The translations under genes were made by a program, and so were the position numbers. Below the pieces are notes generated by a model. It worked only from the letters and a program-made list of their open reading frames with translations, was not told the DNA's origin and searched no databases. From positions 1 through 19,310 of the forward strand of contig SPCL01000023.1 in NCBI GenBank assembly GCA_004525335.1: 19,310 nt of DNA, read 5' to 3'. Positions 12,625-19,310 of this stretch are shown in pieces. Position 1 is the first letter of the stretch, and the number at the start of each line of letters is the position of its first letter. This stretch comes from Thermodesulfobacteriales bacterium. GTDB lineage: Bacteria; Desulfobacterota_D; UBA1144; Nemesobacterales; UBA2774.

Positions 12625-15279
12625 TTATCCATTAGCGATTGCAGTAAAGATAGCAGCTTTTATATCCTCAATGGTTTCCTTGTCGGTGATTTTCTTCCCC
12701 TTATTGTCCACAACATAGAAAGCGTCAACAACTTGGTCTACTTTTGTAGAAATTTTTGCATATTCAATAGAAAGATTAAGCTCTCTTATAGTTTTAGTGA
12801 TGTCATACAATAACCCACCCCTATCATATGTATAGACATCGATAACTGTAGCTTTATCAGAAGCCTCATTGTCCACTTCAATTCGAGTTGGGTACTGAGG
12901 TACAGTTTTACCGTAAAGGGATCTGTCCTTTTTTCTCCTGGCAACAAGCTTTTCTAGATCAAGCTTTCCCGACAAAACACCGTGTAGGTTATTGTCCAGC
13001 TTTTTGCATAATGCATCTTCCCCGCCACTGGACTTACCGAGTCGGTTCACATAAAAGACATCCAATATCCTTCCGTCTCTCCTTGTAGCGATTCTTGCTC
13101 CCAGGATATTAAAACCGCTCGCTCTAATTACTCCACAAAGCCTTGAAAATATTCCATGCTCATCCTTTCCCCAAATGGTAAGCTCGTCGAATTCCTGATT
13201 AGGGAAAAAGGAGAGATCAAACCCAATTACTCCTTTGGATTTATCTATAAATTCAACATGACTTGCTATTTTCCTGGGAGAAAATCCTAGAAAATATGAA
13301 TCAGGCATTTTAGACAGGATAGACTTAACATTTCTCTTAGATACTTTCTTATCTAATTTGCCAATAACGTCTTCAGTTACCCTCTTTAGACGCTCATTAG
13401 GTTCTTCTTTTTTGAATTCTCCCTGCTCTAAGACATTCACAGTTCTGATATATAGTTCTTTTAAAAGCATTCCCTTCCAGTTTGTCCACACATCAGGTCC
13501 TACAGATCTGACATCTGCAAATGTTAAGAGATAGAGTAAAGACAGTGTCTCTAAGGTTTTGACTGATCTTGCGAATCTTGCAATCAAGCTAAAATCATGA
13601 ATATCACGCCTCTGTGAAAAATGGGTCATGATTAGGTGGTGCTTAACTAGAAATTCCAGCTGTTCGCCGTCTACTCTGGTCAAACCCATTCGCTTAGCGA
13701 TTTTAGGAATCATTGCGGCCCCTTTCTGAGAGTGGTTACTACCTTCACCCTTACCCATATCATGAAATAGGCAGGCAAGATAGAGAACATGTCTCTTCAT
13801 CAATGATTCTGCAGTTTTTGTTAGCAAAGGAAATTCTTCATCGTTTTTATAGTTGATCAGGTTTTCAATTTCTCTTACCATAAATATAGAATGCACGTCT
13901 ACAGTGTAAACATGATATGCATCATGCTGCCCCATACAGACTATTTTGCCAAATTCAGGAATAAAATACCCTAGAAGCCTGAGTCTATTCATTTCAAATA
14001 GTGTATCGGCAACATTTTTACCCTTTTTAAGAAGCCTTAAGAATGAAGCATTGAATTCAGGGTTACTTCTGACACTTTCGTCGATTGTAGTAAGGTTTAC
14101 ATTTTCTCTAATCAATTCTATAAGGTGGGGATTCATTCTTAGATCGTGTTTGTCGGAATATTCAAATGCTCTCATCAAATTGGCAGGATCATCTTTAAGA
14201 ATCTCCACACTTGAAACAGATAGCATGCCGCTTTGAATTATAAAACCATGATCAAGATAGACTGTTTTGGGAGTACGGATCTTTGCTCTGGGCTCTATCA
14301 CACATCTCTCGATCAGTCTTTTTGACTGCTCTCTTATTTCATTTGCCCTTAAATAATAGATCCTCATAAATCTCTCTACTGCGGGAATCTCGGCATTCTT
14401 AAAACCCAAAAATCTTGCAATTTTTTCTTGAAACTCAAAGCCAAGCCTATCCTCCCTTCTTTCAGCCAGGTAGTGCAGCTCAGATCTAATGAGGAGAAGA
14501 AAGCTTAGTCCTTTCTCAAATGTCCTTAACTCTTTTTCTAGTAGTACTCCCTTGGGCAGTAGATCATCGAAAGTTTTTACTTTAAACTTGGCCTGTGCTA
14601 TCCAAAGGGCGCAATGAATATCTCTGAGGCCTCCCTCACCCTCTTTCACATTGGGTTCAATAAGATAAATTGACCTTCCGAATCTATTTATGCGTTCTTC
14701 GTTTTCTTCAATCTTTTTTTGAATAAATTTTGAAGAAATGCTTGGCATGAGATCGTTAAACAGCTTGGATTCTAAGTTTCGATAAAGCTCTTTATCACCA
14801 AAAACAAGACGGCTGTCGAGAAATGATGTTAGAATTGTGGTATCCTCCTCCAAGTCCAGACAAAGCTCCATACACTCGTCAATTGTTCTGACTGAATGGC
14901 CGACCTCGAAATTCAAATCCCAAAGTAAGTAAAGTAATTTTTCAGTAATATCTTTTGCAAAAGACTTATTGCGTGGTTTGTAAAGAAACATCAGGTCAAT
15001 ATCTGAGTATGGACATAGCTCATTTCTTCCATATCCACCAAGAGCGACAATAGCCATATTTTTTAAGTCCTTAAAACCTTGCTGTACTATGGCTTGTCTT
15101 ATTAACTTATCGGCAATTTCAGTTCTTTTTTTGGCTAAGATGCTCCCGGATAAAGCCCTATCACGCTTAGCTTTTTTGGTATGGAGATCTCGTAACTCGT
15201 TTTCTTTACGAATAAGTCTGAGCTTTATATTTTTGCTTAGCCCGCTGGCGTCTAAGGCTAAATGGTCTGATTTATTCAT
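12625..15279 (-). CDS. glnD: Bifunctional PII uridylyltransferase / uridylyl-removing enzyme GlnD
   Basis: GlnD is the glutamine sensor that adds UMP to PII proteins when nitrogen is short and removes it when glutamine is plentiful. All four modules are present in 884 residues. The nucleotidyltransferase domain has GGYGRNELCPYSDIDL at 81-96, with catalytic D93 and D95. A GlnD-type helical domain follows (KEGEGGLRDIHCALW, 212-226). The HD hydrolase domain has H463, FHDMGKG at 505-511, KHH at 546-548 and a later Asp at about 589. Two ACT domains lie at about 698-765 and 811-880 (KDEHGIFSRLCGVI; YDRGGLLYDITKTI), which bind glutamine. Both activities therefore look intact. The start is ATG at 15279, 18 bp after the upstream methyltransferase stop, with AGAGA about 6 nt ahead. 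No PII gene (glnB) lies in the window. Confidence 0.97.
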   Translation of the reverse strand: MNKSDHLALDASGLSKNIKLRLIRKENELRDLHTKKAKRDRALSGSILAKKRTEIADKLIRQAIVQQGFKDLKNMAIVALGGYGRNELCPYSDIDLMFLYKPRNKSFAKDITEKLLYLLWDLNFEVGHSVRTIDECMELCLDLEEDTTILTSFLDSRLVFGDKELYRNLESKLFNDLMPSISSKFIQKKIEENEERINRFGRSIYLIEPNVKEGEGGLRDIHCALWIAQAKFKVKTFDDLLPKGVLLEKELRTFEKGLSFLLLIRSELHYLAERREDRLGFEFQEKIARFLGFKNAEIPAVERFMRIYYLRANEIREQSKRLIERCVIEPRAKIRTPKTVYLDHGFIIQSGMLSVSSVEILKDDPANLMRAFEYSDKHDLRMNPHLIELIRENVNLTTIDESVRSNPEFNASFLRLLKKGKNVADTLFEMNRLRLLGYFIPEFGKIVCMGQHDAYHVYTVDVHSIFMVREIENLINYKNDEEFPLLTKTAESLMKRHVLYLACLFHDMGKGEGSNHSQKGAAMIPKIAKRMGLTRVDGEQLEFLVKHHLIMTHFSQRRDIHDFSLIARFARSVKTLETLSLLYLLTFADVRSVGPDVWTNWKGMLLKELYIRTVNVLEQGEFKKEEPNERLKRVTEDVIGKLDKKVSKRNVKSILSKMPDSYFLGFSPRKIASHVEFIDKSKGVIGFDLSFFPNQEFDELTIWGKDEHGIFSRLCGVIRASGFNILGARIATRRDGRILDVFYVNRLGKSSGGEDALCKKLDNNLHGVLSGKLDLEKLVARRKKDRSLYGKTVPQYPTRIEVDNEASDKATVIDVYTYDRGGLLYDITKTIRELNLSIEYAKISTKVDQVVDAFYVVDNKGKKITDKETIEDIKAAIFTAIANG

Positions 15280-15297
15280 AACTATCTCTAATTAATA

Positions 15298-15849
15298 TTA
15301 TAATTTTACGCTAATAGATAGTCCATCTCTAATTGGAACGATTGTTGTATAAAACCCCTTATGCGACATCAGAAGTTTGGTAAATTCTCTTACACCTTCT
15401 GTAGCAGGTGATTTATCCTCAGATATCACTCTTCCGTGCCATAAAACGTTATCTGTAATAAATAATCCACCGATTCTGAGTTTTTTATATGCTCTATCTA
15501 TTACCTGTGGATAATCTTCCTTCTCTATATCATTAAAAATAATATCAAACTCCCCTGAACTTTCGTCTAAAATCAAAGCGCCATCCCCAAAGTGTATATG
15601 GATTCTTTCCTCAAATCCTACTAGTTTAATAAAATCCTTGGCAAGGAGGATATTATCCTTTGATAGGTCAGTGAAATATACTTGGCCATCAATACCCACC
15701 GCTTTAGCAAACCAATAAGCGGAATAACCAAAAGCAGAACCAAGCTCAAATATTCTTTTAGCATTAATAGTAATTGCCAACTGATAGAGAAAACTTCCAA
15801 CCTGACGGCCGACAATGGGAATATTCTTCTCCCTTGCCATCTCTTCCAT
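15298..15849 (-). CDS. SAM-dependent O-methyltransferase (class I, family 3 / TrmR-like), true start probably further upstream
   Basis: This is a Rossmann-fold methyltransferase of the family that holds caffeoyl-CoA- and catechol-type O-methyltransferases and bacterial tRNA-modifying TrmR. The substrate cannot be told from sequence. Motif I is IFELGSAFGYSAYWFA (about 34-49 of this reading), followed by VYFTDLSKDNILLAKDF, GDGALILDES, FDIIFNDIEKEDYPQVID and GGLFITDNVLWHGRV, ending LPIRDGLSISVKL-like. ATG at 15849 is the first canonical start, but it is probably internal. It lacks a ribosome site and would leave 98 bp after the upstream gene. It also cuts off the conserved family N-terminus (NPGIDAYLDS...ILSEMEE), which is encoded in frame up to about 15930. 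The annotated end is therefore conservative. glnD follows after 18 bp. Confidence 0.9.
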   Translation of the reverse strand: MEEMAREKNIPIVGRQVGSFLYQLAITINAKRIFELGSAFGYSAYWFAKAVGIDGQVYFTDLSKDNILLAKDFIKLVGFEERIHIHFGDGALILDESSGEFDIIFNDIEKEDYPQVIDRAYKKLRIGGLFITDNVLWHGRVISEDKSPATEGVREFTKLLMSHKGFYTTIVPIRDGLSISVKL

Positions 15850-15930
15850 TTCAGAAAGTATATCGTCTTCACTGCTAATAATGCTGTCTAAATAAGCATC
15901 AATTCCCGGATTAACTATATCGATATCTAT
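15850..15930 (-). other. In-frame N-terminal extension of the O-methyltransferase, non-canonical start (ATA?)
   Basis: Codons from 15930 to 15850 continue the methyltransferase frame and spell residues typical of the family N-terminus (DIVNPGIDAYLDS, then EDDILSEMEE). No ATG, GTG or TTG occurs in this frame between 15849 and the in-frame stop within the upstream gene. The best-placed candidate is ATA at 15930-15928, 10 nt after AGAGGG (15946-15941). ATC at 15924 and ATA at 15918 are alternatives. Either a rare start codon is used or one base differs from the true sequence. Confidence 0.65.
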
Positions 15931-15947
15931 TTTGTATGCGCCCTCTA

Positions 15948-16505
15948 TTATTTCTTGAAATCTACAAAGGTTTCTTTAAAATTGCCACGTTGATTCTCAA
16001 CCCTCGCCATCACAAAGAGTAAATCCGAGAGGCGGTTTAAGTATACAAGAACGTTTTCTCCAATTACCTCTTGTTCCATTAGTTTAACAACTTTTCTTTC
16101 TGCTCTCCTGGATACTGTTCTTGCAAAATGGAGGTATGATCCGCCGATATTGCCGCTTGGAAGAATGAATTCTTTAAGAGGCTCGAGCTCTTCTAGGAAT
16201 TTATCAATTGCAGCTTCCAGATTCTTGACACTCTTGGCACTTACTCTAGGGACTTCTATATCCATTGGGCTAGCCAAATCTGCGCCCATAATAAAAAGAT
16301 CATTTTGTATGTCTACAATTAATGAGCCGATCTCTTCATCCACACCTTGAGAGCGTACAATCCCAAGCACAGCGTTTAATTCGTCCACGTCCCCGTACGA
16401 ATCTACTCTGAGGGATGCTTTACTGACTCTTTCTCCGCCGACTAAAGACGTAAGACCTTTATCGCCCGTTTTGGTATAGACCTTTGTTATTCTCGTTTTC
16501 GCCAT
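15948..16505 (-). CDS. Cob(I)yrinic acid a,c-diamide / cobalamin adenosyltransferase, PduO type
   Basis: This enzyme transfers the adenosyl group of ATP to cob(I)alamin, producing coenzyme B12. The 185 residues match the PduO/MMAB family: the N-terminal ATP loop VYTKTGDKGLTSLVGGERVSK (9-29) and RVDSYGDVDELNAVLGIVRS (33-52). Later come ILPSGNIGGSYLHFARTVSRRAERKVV and YLNRLSDLLFVMAR. These include the Arg and Asp/Asn residues that bind ATP and the corrin in the family. The protein should be a cytoplasmic trimer. The start is ATG at 16505 with no strong ribosome site. The gene opens the run that continues with the methyltransferase, glnD and nadBCA. It follows the trxA terminator, so it probably has its own promoter in 16506-16583, though I could not pick one with confidence. 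No B12-dependent enzyme is in the window to name its client. Confidence 0.95.
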   Translation of the reverse strand: MAKTRITKVYTKTGDKGLTSLVGGERVSKASLRVDSYGDVDELNAVLGIVRSQGVDEEIGSLIVDIQNDLFIMGADLASPMDIEVPRVSAKSVKNLEAAIDKFLEELEPLKEFILPSGNIGGSYLHFARTVSRRAERKVVKLMEQEVIGENVLVYLNRLSDLLFVMARVENQRGNFKETFVDFKK

Positions 16506-16575
16506 TATGGAATTCTAACCGAAGGGATAATACGGTTCAAACTTGTAGGTATAATCATAAATCTTCTAAAGCTTT

Positions 16576-16635
16576 AATAAAAAGGGAGAAATTCTAATTC
16601 CTGTTAATTTAATAATAAAAAACTAGAATTTCCCC
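16576..16635 (-). terminator. Intrinsic terminator of trxA
   Basis: Read on the minus strand, GGGGAAATTCTA (16635-16624) pairs with TAGAATTTC-t-CCC (16596-16584), twelve base pairs with one bulged base, and is followed directly by TTTTTATT. The 27-nt loop is longer than usual, but the GC-closed base and U-run make a credible intrinsic terminator 28 bp after the trxA stop. Confidence 0.6.
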
Positions 16636-16662
16636 ATATCTATATTTTAAGTTTATTAAAAC

Positions 16663-17004
16663 TTATGCAGATTTTCTCAACTCAAGAGCTGTATCAACTA
16701 AATCTGTAATCTGATTTTTTGGCAGCGCTCCTACAACTCTGTCTACAACAGCGCCGTCTTTAAAGATGATTAGAGTAGGGATGCTCCTAATTTCAAAAGC
16801 TGAGGGAGCCCCTGGATTTTCATCTACATTTAGCTTCCCTACTTTTAGCTTGTCGCCGTATTCTTCTGCAATCTCTTCAATAACCGGCGCTAGAGCCCTA
16901 CATGGGCCGCACCATTGTGCCCAAAAATCCACTAAAACCGGAGTTTCAGAATTAAGAACTTCATTTTCAAAATTTTCGTCATTCAAAGCTAATATTCTGC
17001 TCAT
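16663..17004 (-). CDS. trxA: Thioredoxin
   Basis: This is the small cytoplasmic disulfide reductase that feeds ribonucleotide reductase, methionine sulfoxide reductases and other clients, recharged by thioredoxin reductase. The 113 residues contain the active site WCGPC at 31-35 inside VLVDFWAQWCGPCRALAPV, followed by KVGKLNVDENP and the cis-proline loop IRSIPTLIIF (cis-Pro at 76). The end is the usual C-terminal helix (KNQITDLVDTALEL). There is no signal peptide, so it is cytoplasmic. The start is ATG at 17004, 6 nt after AGGGGG, a strong ribosome site. It appears to be monocistronic: a 183-bp divergent intergenic region lies upstream and an intrinsic terminator downstream. Thioredoxin-like neighbours of other function (TlpA, DsbE) are ruled out by the absence of a signal peptide and by the classic WCGPC context. 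Confidence 0.97.
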   Translation of the reverse strand: MSRILALNDENFENEVLNSETPVLVDFWAQWCGPCRALAPVIEEIAEEYGDKLKVGKLNVDENPGAPSAFEIRSIPTLIIFKDGAVVDRVVGALPKNQITDLVDTALELRKSA

Positions 17005-17039
17005 TTTACACCCCCTAAGGTGATAAGCTATTTACTAAC

Positions 17040-17055
17040 TTAGATAATGATCTAA
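17040..17055. repeat. Palindrome TTAGAT-AATG-ATCTAA upstream of trxA
   Basis: Perfect 6-bp arms around a 4-nt centre, 36 bp upstream of the trxA start. It could be an operator in the trxA promoter or a leader hairpin. I could not assign a regulator. Confidence 0.3.
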
Positions 17056-17104
17056 CCAAAAAGGATTCAAGAGTATTTCAAACTCAATTTTCCCTGTAAC
17101 TGTT

Positions 17105-17119
17105 ATTTCTAATAGAAAT
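17105..17119. repeat. Palindrome ATTTCTA-A-TAGAAAT between trxA and the Lon-domain gene
   Basis: A perfect 15-bp odd palindrome with 7-bp arms. It is centred about 38 bp upstream of the candidate -10 for the plus-strand gene, a position where an activator or repressor could act. AT-rich sequence makes such palindromes fairly likely by chance. Confidence 0.3.
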
Positions 17120-17146
17120 CGTTATCAATCTATTCTAGATTCTATA

Positions 17147-17155
17147 TGCTATACT
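17147..17155 (+). promoter_or_regulatory. Extended -10 promoter of the Lon-domain gene
   Basis: TGCTATACT is a TGn-extended -10 with 5 of 6 matches. No good -35 is seen, which is normal for this class. Transcription from about 17162 would give a 26-nt leader containing AGGGAT (17175-17180), 7 nt before the ATG. Confidence 0.5.
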
Positions 17156-17187
17156 AAGTTAAAATTCACCAACCAGGGATTTATTTA

Positions 17188-17889
17188 ATGGAACTGCCGG
17201 AACTAGATCTAAAAGACGTAGCTAATCTTGAAAATTTTTCAGGAGTGGTGCCACTGTTTCCACTTTCTTCCGTGGTATTTTTCCCAAATACGCTTCTCCC
17301 GCTGCATATATTTGAACCCAGGTATAAAGAAATGGTAAATACCGCTATAAATAATGAGAAAATTATTGGCATGGCTCTGCTTAAGCCCGGCTGGGAAACT
17401 GACTATTATAAGAACCCTGAGGTATATGATGTAATCGGCATGGGGCGAATAGTGAGCTCTGAGGTGTTTGAAGATGGAAAGATTAATATTGTTCTCTATG
17501 GATTAAAAAGAGCAAAAATAATAGAAATAGTAAAAAACCTGCCCTATAGACAAGCACTGGTACATATCATGGACAATGAATATGATACGAACAATGAGAC
17601 TTTTAGAAGTAAGATAGAAGAGCTTATTTATAAATGGAATCTATACCTTGATGACGAACAGAAATCTCATAGAATAAATATAAATACAAAACTTCCTCTA
17701 GAAAACCTTACGGATGCGTTGGCTAGTTTAATTTTCCCCAATGTTTTTGATAAACAGAGGCTTCTTGAAGAAACCAATGTTCAGAGGAGATCTGAAATTA
17801 TTATTAATGACTTGCAGACTAGGCTCGAGATGATATCAATCACTTCTCAGAAAAGAAGTGAGATAATAAATAAGAGAAATCTCAATTAA
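17188..17889 (+). CDS. LON substrate-binding domain (Lon N-terminal domain) protein
   Basis: This is a 233-residue protein consisting of the Lon N-terminal (LAN/PUA-like) domain without the ATPase and protease domains. The signature is VVPLFPLSSVVFFPNTLLPLHIFEPRYKEMV at about 20-50, given here only as landmarks: PLFPL at 22-26, FFP at 31-33 and IFEPRY at 41-46. It is followed by IIGMALLKPGWETDYY, YDVIGMGRIVSSEVFEDGKINIVLYGLKRAKI and a helical C-terminal half (LIYKWNLYLDDEQKSH onward). Such stand-alone proteins are widespread and their role is not settled; substrate recognition for proteolysis is assumed from Lon. The start is ATG at 17188 with AGGGAT 7 nt upstream. The gene diverges from trxA and ends 1 bp before the stop codon of the convergent hydrolase. 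Confidence 0.92.
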   Translation: MELPELDLKDVANLENFSGVVPLFPLSSVVFFPNTLLPLHIFEPRYKEMVNTAINNEKIIGMALLKPGWETDYYKNPEVYDVIGMGRIVSSEVFEDGKINIVLYGLKRAKIIEIVKNLPYRQALVHIMDNEYDTNNETFRSKIEELIYKWNLYLDDEQKSHRININTKLPLENLTDALASLIFPNVFDKQRLLEETNVQRRSEIIINDLQTRLEMISITSQKRSEIINKRNLN

Positions 17890-17890
17890 A

Positions 17891-18682
17891 TCAGCTGCTT
17901 AAAAGAAAGTCTAATACTAGATTGTCTACATCTTCTTGCTTTTCCCGCCAAAATCCATGACCAACTCCAGTGAAAACTTTTAATTCAGAATTAGGAATCT
18001 GCTCAGCAAGTACTCTTGAGCGCTTAGGGGATGCTATCAAATCAGTTTCACCAAGTATTACTAAAGTCTCTGAAGAAATTTTGTTTAATAAATCAATAGT
18101 ATAATGCCCCTCACATGCGTAACTTTGCCCAATATACCCCTTAAGCACCTCAGGATCTTCAGGCAATGATGACAGAATCTCTTTAAGCGTCCCTAAATTC
18201 TCCTCGATATATTCTCTGTTATAGCCAAGATACAGAGACATTAACCAAACCGCCTTGGTACCCACTTTAGTTGCAATTTCTCTCCCCATCCTAAGAATCT
18301 CGTTTCCTACTTCGTCCCGAGATGCAGATGAACAACCCAGAACAAGTTTTTGAACTTTATTAGGATATTTTATAGCCAGCCACTGAGCTATCATTCCGCC
18401 CATTGATTTGCCAACAATGTGGGCAGATTCTATTCCAAGCTCTTCCATTAGAGCAGCAGTATCGTCTGCCATATCCGAAGTTGAATATCGCACCTCAGGC
18501 TTATCTGATCTCCCTGATCCTCTGTTATCAAAGATTACAACTTTGAGGTGCTTTGAATAAATAGGGACTTGTGTGGCCCAGCTTTGGAGCTGACTGCCTA
18601 ATCCGCATATCAAAATTACGGGGTCGCCCTCTCCATGGACTTCATAATATAGTTTCACACCCTTTACTTGTGCATACGGCAT
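17891..18682 (-). CDS. Alpha/beta-fold hydrolase
   Basis: This is a soluble alpha/beta hydrolase of 263 residues with substrate unknown. The catalytic triad is complete: nucleophile S93 in the elbow GKSMGG, acid D214 in LVILGETDLIASP, and H242 in FTGVGHGFW. The oxyanion-hole segment is ICGLGSQLQSW (about 25-35, a variant of the usual HG motif). FDNRGSGRSDKP at 51-62 is the family's conserved loop. The overall pattern resembles the 3-oxoadipate enol-lactonase/BioH-like group of small esterases, but that does not fix the reaction. There is no signal peptide. The start is ATG at 18682, 8 nt after AGGAGAG. It follows ruvX by 18 bp and is probably co-transcribed with it. Its stop faces that of the Lon-domain gene with 1 bp between. 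Confidence 0.92.
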   Translation of the reverse strand: MPYAQVKGVKLYYEVHGEGDPVILICGLGSQLQSWATQVPIYSKHLKVVIFDNRGSGRSDKPEVRYSTSDMADDTAALMEELGIESAHIVGKSMGGMIAQWLAIKYPNKVQKLVLGCSSASRDEVGNEILRMGREIATKVGTKAVWLMSLYLGYNREYIEENLGTLKEILSSLPEDPEVLKGYIGQSYACEGHYTIDLLNKISSETLVILGETDLIASPKRSRVLAEQIPNSELKVFTGVGHGFWREKQEDVDNLVLDFLLSS

Positions 18683-18700
18683 ATTGGAGCTCTCCTAATT

Positions 18701-19114
18701 TTAATACCTTTTCGATTCCAAATATTCCTGAAGTATAAAAACTGCAGCGACCTTGTCTATGACTTTCTTTCTCTTTTTCCTACTCATATTGGCCTCTATG
18801 AGTTTCTCCTCAGCATGAACCGTAGAGTAACTTTCGTCCCAAAATACAACCGGCAATGCAAAAGTAGATTTAATCTTATCTGCGAACTTTAAAATCTGCT
18901 CTCCTCTTTTGCTGACGCTACCGTCCATTTGATAGGGCACTCCCACAAGTATCTCACCGGGCTTATATTCCTTTACTAAGATATCAAGCTCATTGAGATC
19001 ATCTTTTAAACTCTTTCTTCTAATAGTCGTAATTCCATTGGCTGTTATTCCTAGTTCATCGCTGACAGCAATGCCAATTGTTTTAGTTCCAACATCAAGC
19101 GCTAAAGTTCGCAA
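18701..19114 (-). CDS. ruvX: RuvX/YqgF family RNase H-fold nuclease (putative pre-16S rRNA processing / Holliday junction resolvase)
   Basis: YqgF/RuvX proteins are small RuvC-fold nucleases. In Escherichia coli YqgF is linked to maturation of the 16S rRNA 5' end, and in other bacteria related proteins cut Holliday junctions. The 137 residues keep the fold's acidic sites: D7 in RTLALDVGTKTIGIAVSD, E94 in FWDESYST (the family's DERxTT-like block, here WDESYST) and D120 in KKVIDKVAAVFILQEYL. The loop GVPYQMDGSVSKRG is also typical. The start is TTG at 19114, chosen because AGGGGAG (19127-19121) lies 6 nt upstream and because it yields the conserved N-terminal MRTLALDVG strand. It starts 15 bp after the upstream TauE-like gene, with the hydrolase 18 bp downstream. 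Confidence 0.93.
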   Translation of the reverse strand: MRTLALDVGTKTIGIAVSDELGITANGITTIRRKSLKDDLNELDILVKEYKPGEILVGVPYQMDGSVSKRGEQILKFADKIKSTFALPVVFWDESYSTVHAEEKLIEANMSRKKRKKVIDKVAAVFILQEYLESKRY

Positions 19115-19120
19115 AGGTAT

Positions 19121-19127
19121 CTCCCCT
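19121..19127 (-). promoter_or_regulatory. Shine-Dalgarno site fixing the TTG start of ruvX
   Basis: AGGGGAG on the minus strand, 6 nt ahead of TTG at 19114. It supports the TTG start in the absence of any ATG that would keep the conserved first strand. Confidence 0.75.
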
Positions 19128-19129
19128 CT

Positions 19130-19310
19130 CTAGAAATAAAGAGTACGTATCATATCTAAAGAAACTATAAATAAAAATATCGAAAAAACTTTTCTTAATC
19201 TATCTTGGCTAGTATGTACGGCGAGCTTTACGCCAAGCGGCGCCATTATTATTATCGGAACTATCATAACCAAAACAGCGGTCAGATCGATATAGCCTAA
19301 AGAAAACGCA
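19130..19310 (-). CDS. TauE/SafE family membrane permease, C-terminal fragment
   Basis: Only the last 59 residues are in the window; the gene enters from the right edge. The visible reading is AFSLGYIDLTAVLVMIVPII, then IMAPLGVKLAVHTSQDRLRK, then VFSIFLFIVSLDMIRTLYF and TAG at 19130-19132. The order 'GYIDL', hydrophobic helix, 'APLGVKLAHxxxxxxLRKxF', final helix and stop is characteristic of the TauE/SafE (DUF81) sulfite/organosulfonate exporter family of multi-pass inner-membrane proteins. Substrate specificity cannot be inferred. It ends 15 bp before the ruvX TTG and is probably the upstream member of a TauE-like - ruvX - hydrolase transcript. Confidence 0.82.
   Translation of the reverse strand, partial: AFSLGYIDLTAVLVMIVPIIIMAPLGVKLAVHTSQDRLRKVFSIFLFIVSLDMIRTLYF

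Noticed and set aside
15621..15872. An 83-codon alternative frame inside the O-methyltransferase, suggesting a frameshift
   Set aside because: The main frame runs unbroken through all methyltransferase motifs and continues upstream, and the alternative translation shows no family features. The problem at this locus is the start codon, not a frameshift.
1..19310. Defence island, CRISPR array, prophage, biosynthetic cluster or mobile element
   Set aside because: No direct-repeat array, transposase, integrase, restriction, toxin or assembly-line gene is seen. Gene content and base composition are uniform and housekeeping in nature.
17891..19310. TauE-like permease, RuvX and hydrolase as a dedicated sulfonate-handling operon
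   Set aside because: RuvX is a housekeeping nuclease and the hydrolase has no sulfur-specific feature; short spacing shows co-transcription at most, not a shared pathway.

Overview
The window reads as a stretch of ordinary chromosome from a Gram-negative (diderm) bacterium. It is moderately AT-rich, roughly 40% GC by eye. The diderm assignment rests on a TolQ/TolR pair, several Sec signal peptides and a GlnD-type PII uridylyltransferase. The family mix suggests a deltaproteobacterial-grade lineage or a related uncultivated phylum, but the window holds no rRNA or other firm taxonomic marker. I saw no tRNA, rRNA, CRISPR array, insertion sequence, integrase, phage gene or toxin-antitoxin pair. 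Nearly every gene is a recognisable core gene.

Layout. 1-1032 (minus): tolQ followed by the 5' part of tolR, cut by the window edge. 1270-1713 (plus): a small exported protein resembling the NIPSNAP/dimeric alpha-beta-barrel type. 1721-4629 (minus): the yebC-ruvC-ruvA-ruvB recombination operon. 4734-5690 (minus): an unrecognised exported protein with internal repeats and its own near-consensus promoter. 5958-7271 (plus): rho. 7368-9101 (plus): periplasmic gamma-glutamyltransferase. 9098-16505 (minus): a long same-strand run of cobalamin adenosyltransferase, O-methyltransferase, glnD, nadB, nadC and nadA. 16663-17004 (minus): thioredoxin, with its own terminator. 17188-17889 (plus): a free-standing Lon N-terminal-domain protein. 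17891-19310 (minus): a TauE/SafE-like membrane protein (partial), ruvX and an alpha/beta hydrolase.

How the genes work together. RuvA, RuvB and RuvC branch-migrate and cut Holliday junctions. YebC is their frequent neighbour, and the RuvC-fold RuvX lies 14 kb away. NadB, NadA and NadC form the complete de novo route from aspartate to nicotinate mononucleotide, and they sit downstream of the nitrogen sensor GlnD in what could be one transcript. Rho is notable in context. All three convergent gene pairs meet with almost no space between them (7 bp, a 4-bp overlap and 1 bp), so 3' ends there must lie inside the opposing gene or depend on Rho.

I found no convincing undescribed multi-gene system. 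The items most worth a second look are: (1) the O-methyltransferase, whose conserved N-terminus continues upstream of any ATG/GTG/TTG, implying a non-canonical start or a sequence error; (2) the repeat-containing exported protein at 4734-5690; (3) mutually exclusive hairpins starting at the rho stop codon; (4) three copies of the palindrome TTGCAA packed around the presumed ggt promoter. No stretch longer than 300 bases lacks a gene; the longest gaps (1033-1269, 5691-5957 and 17005-17187) hold divergent promoters and inverted repeats.
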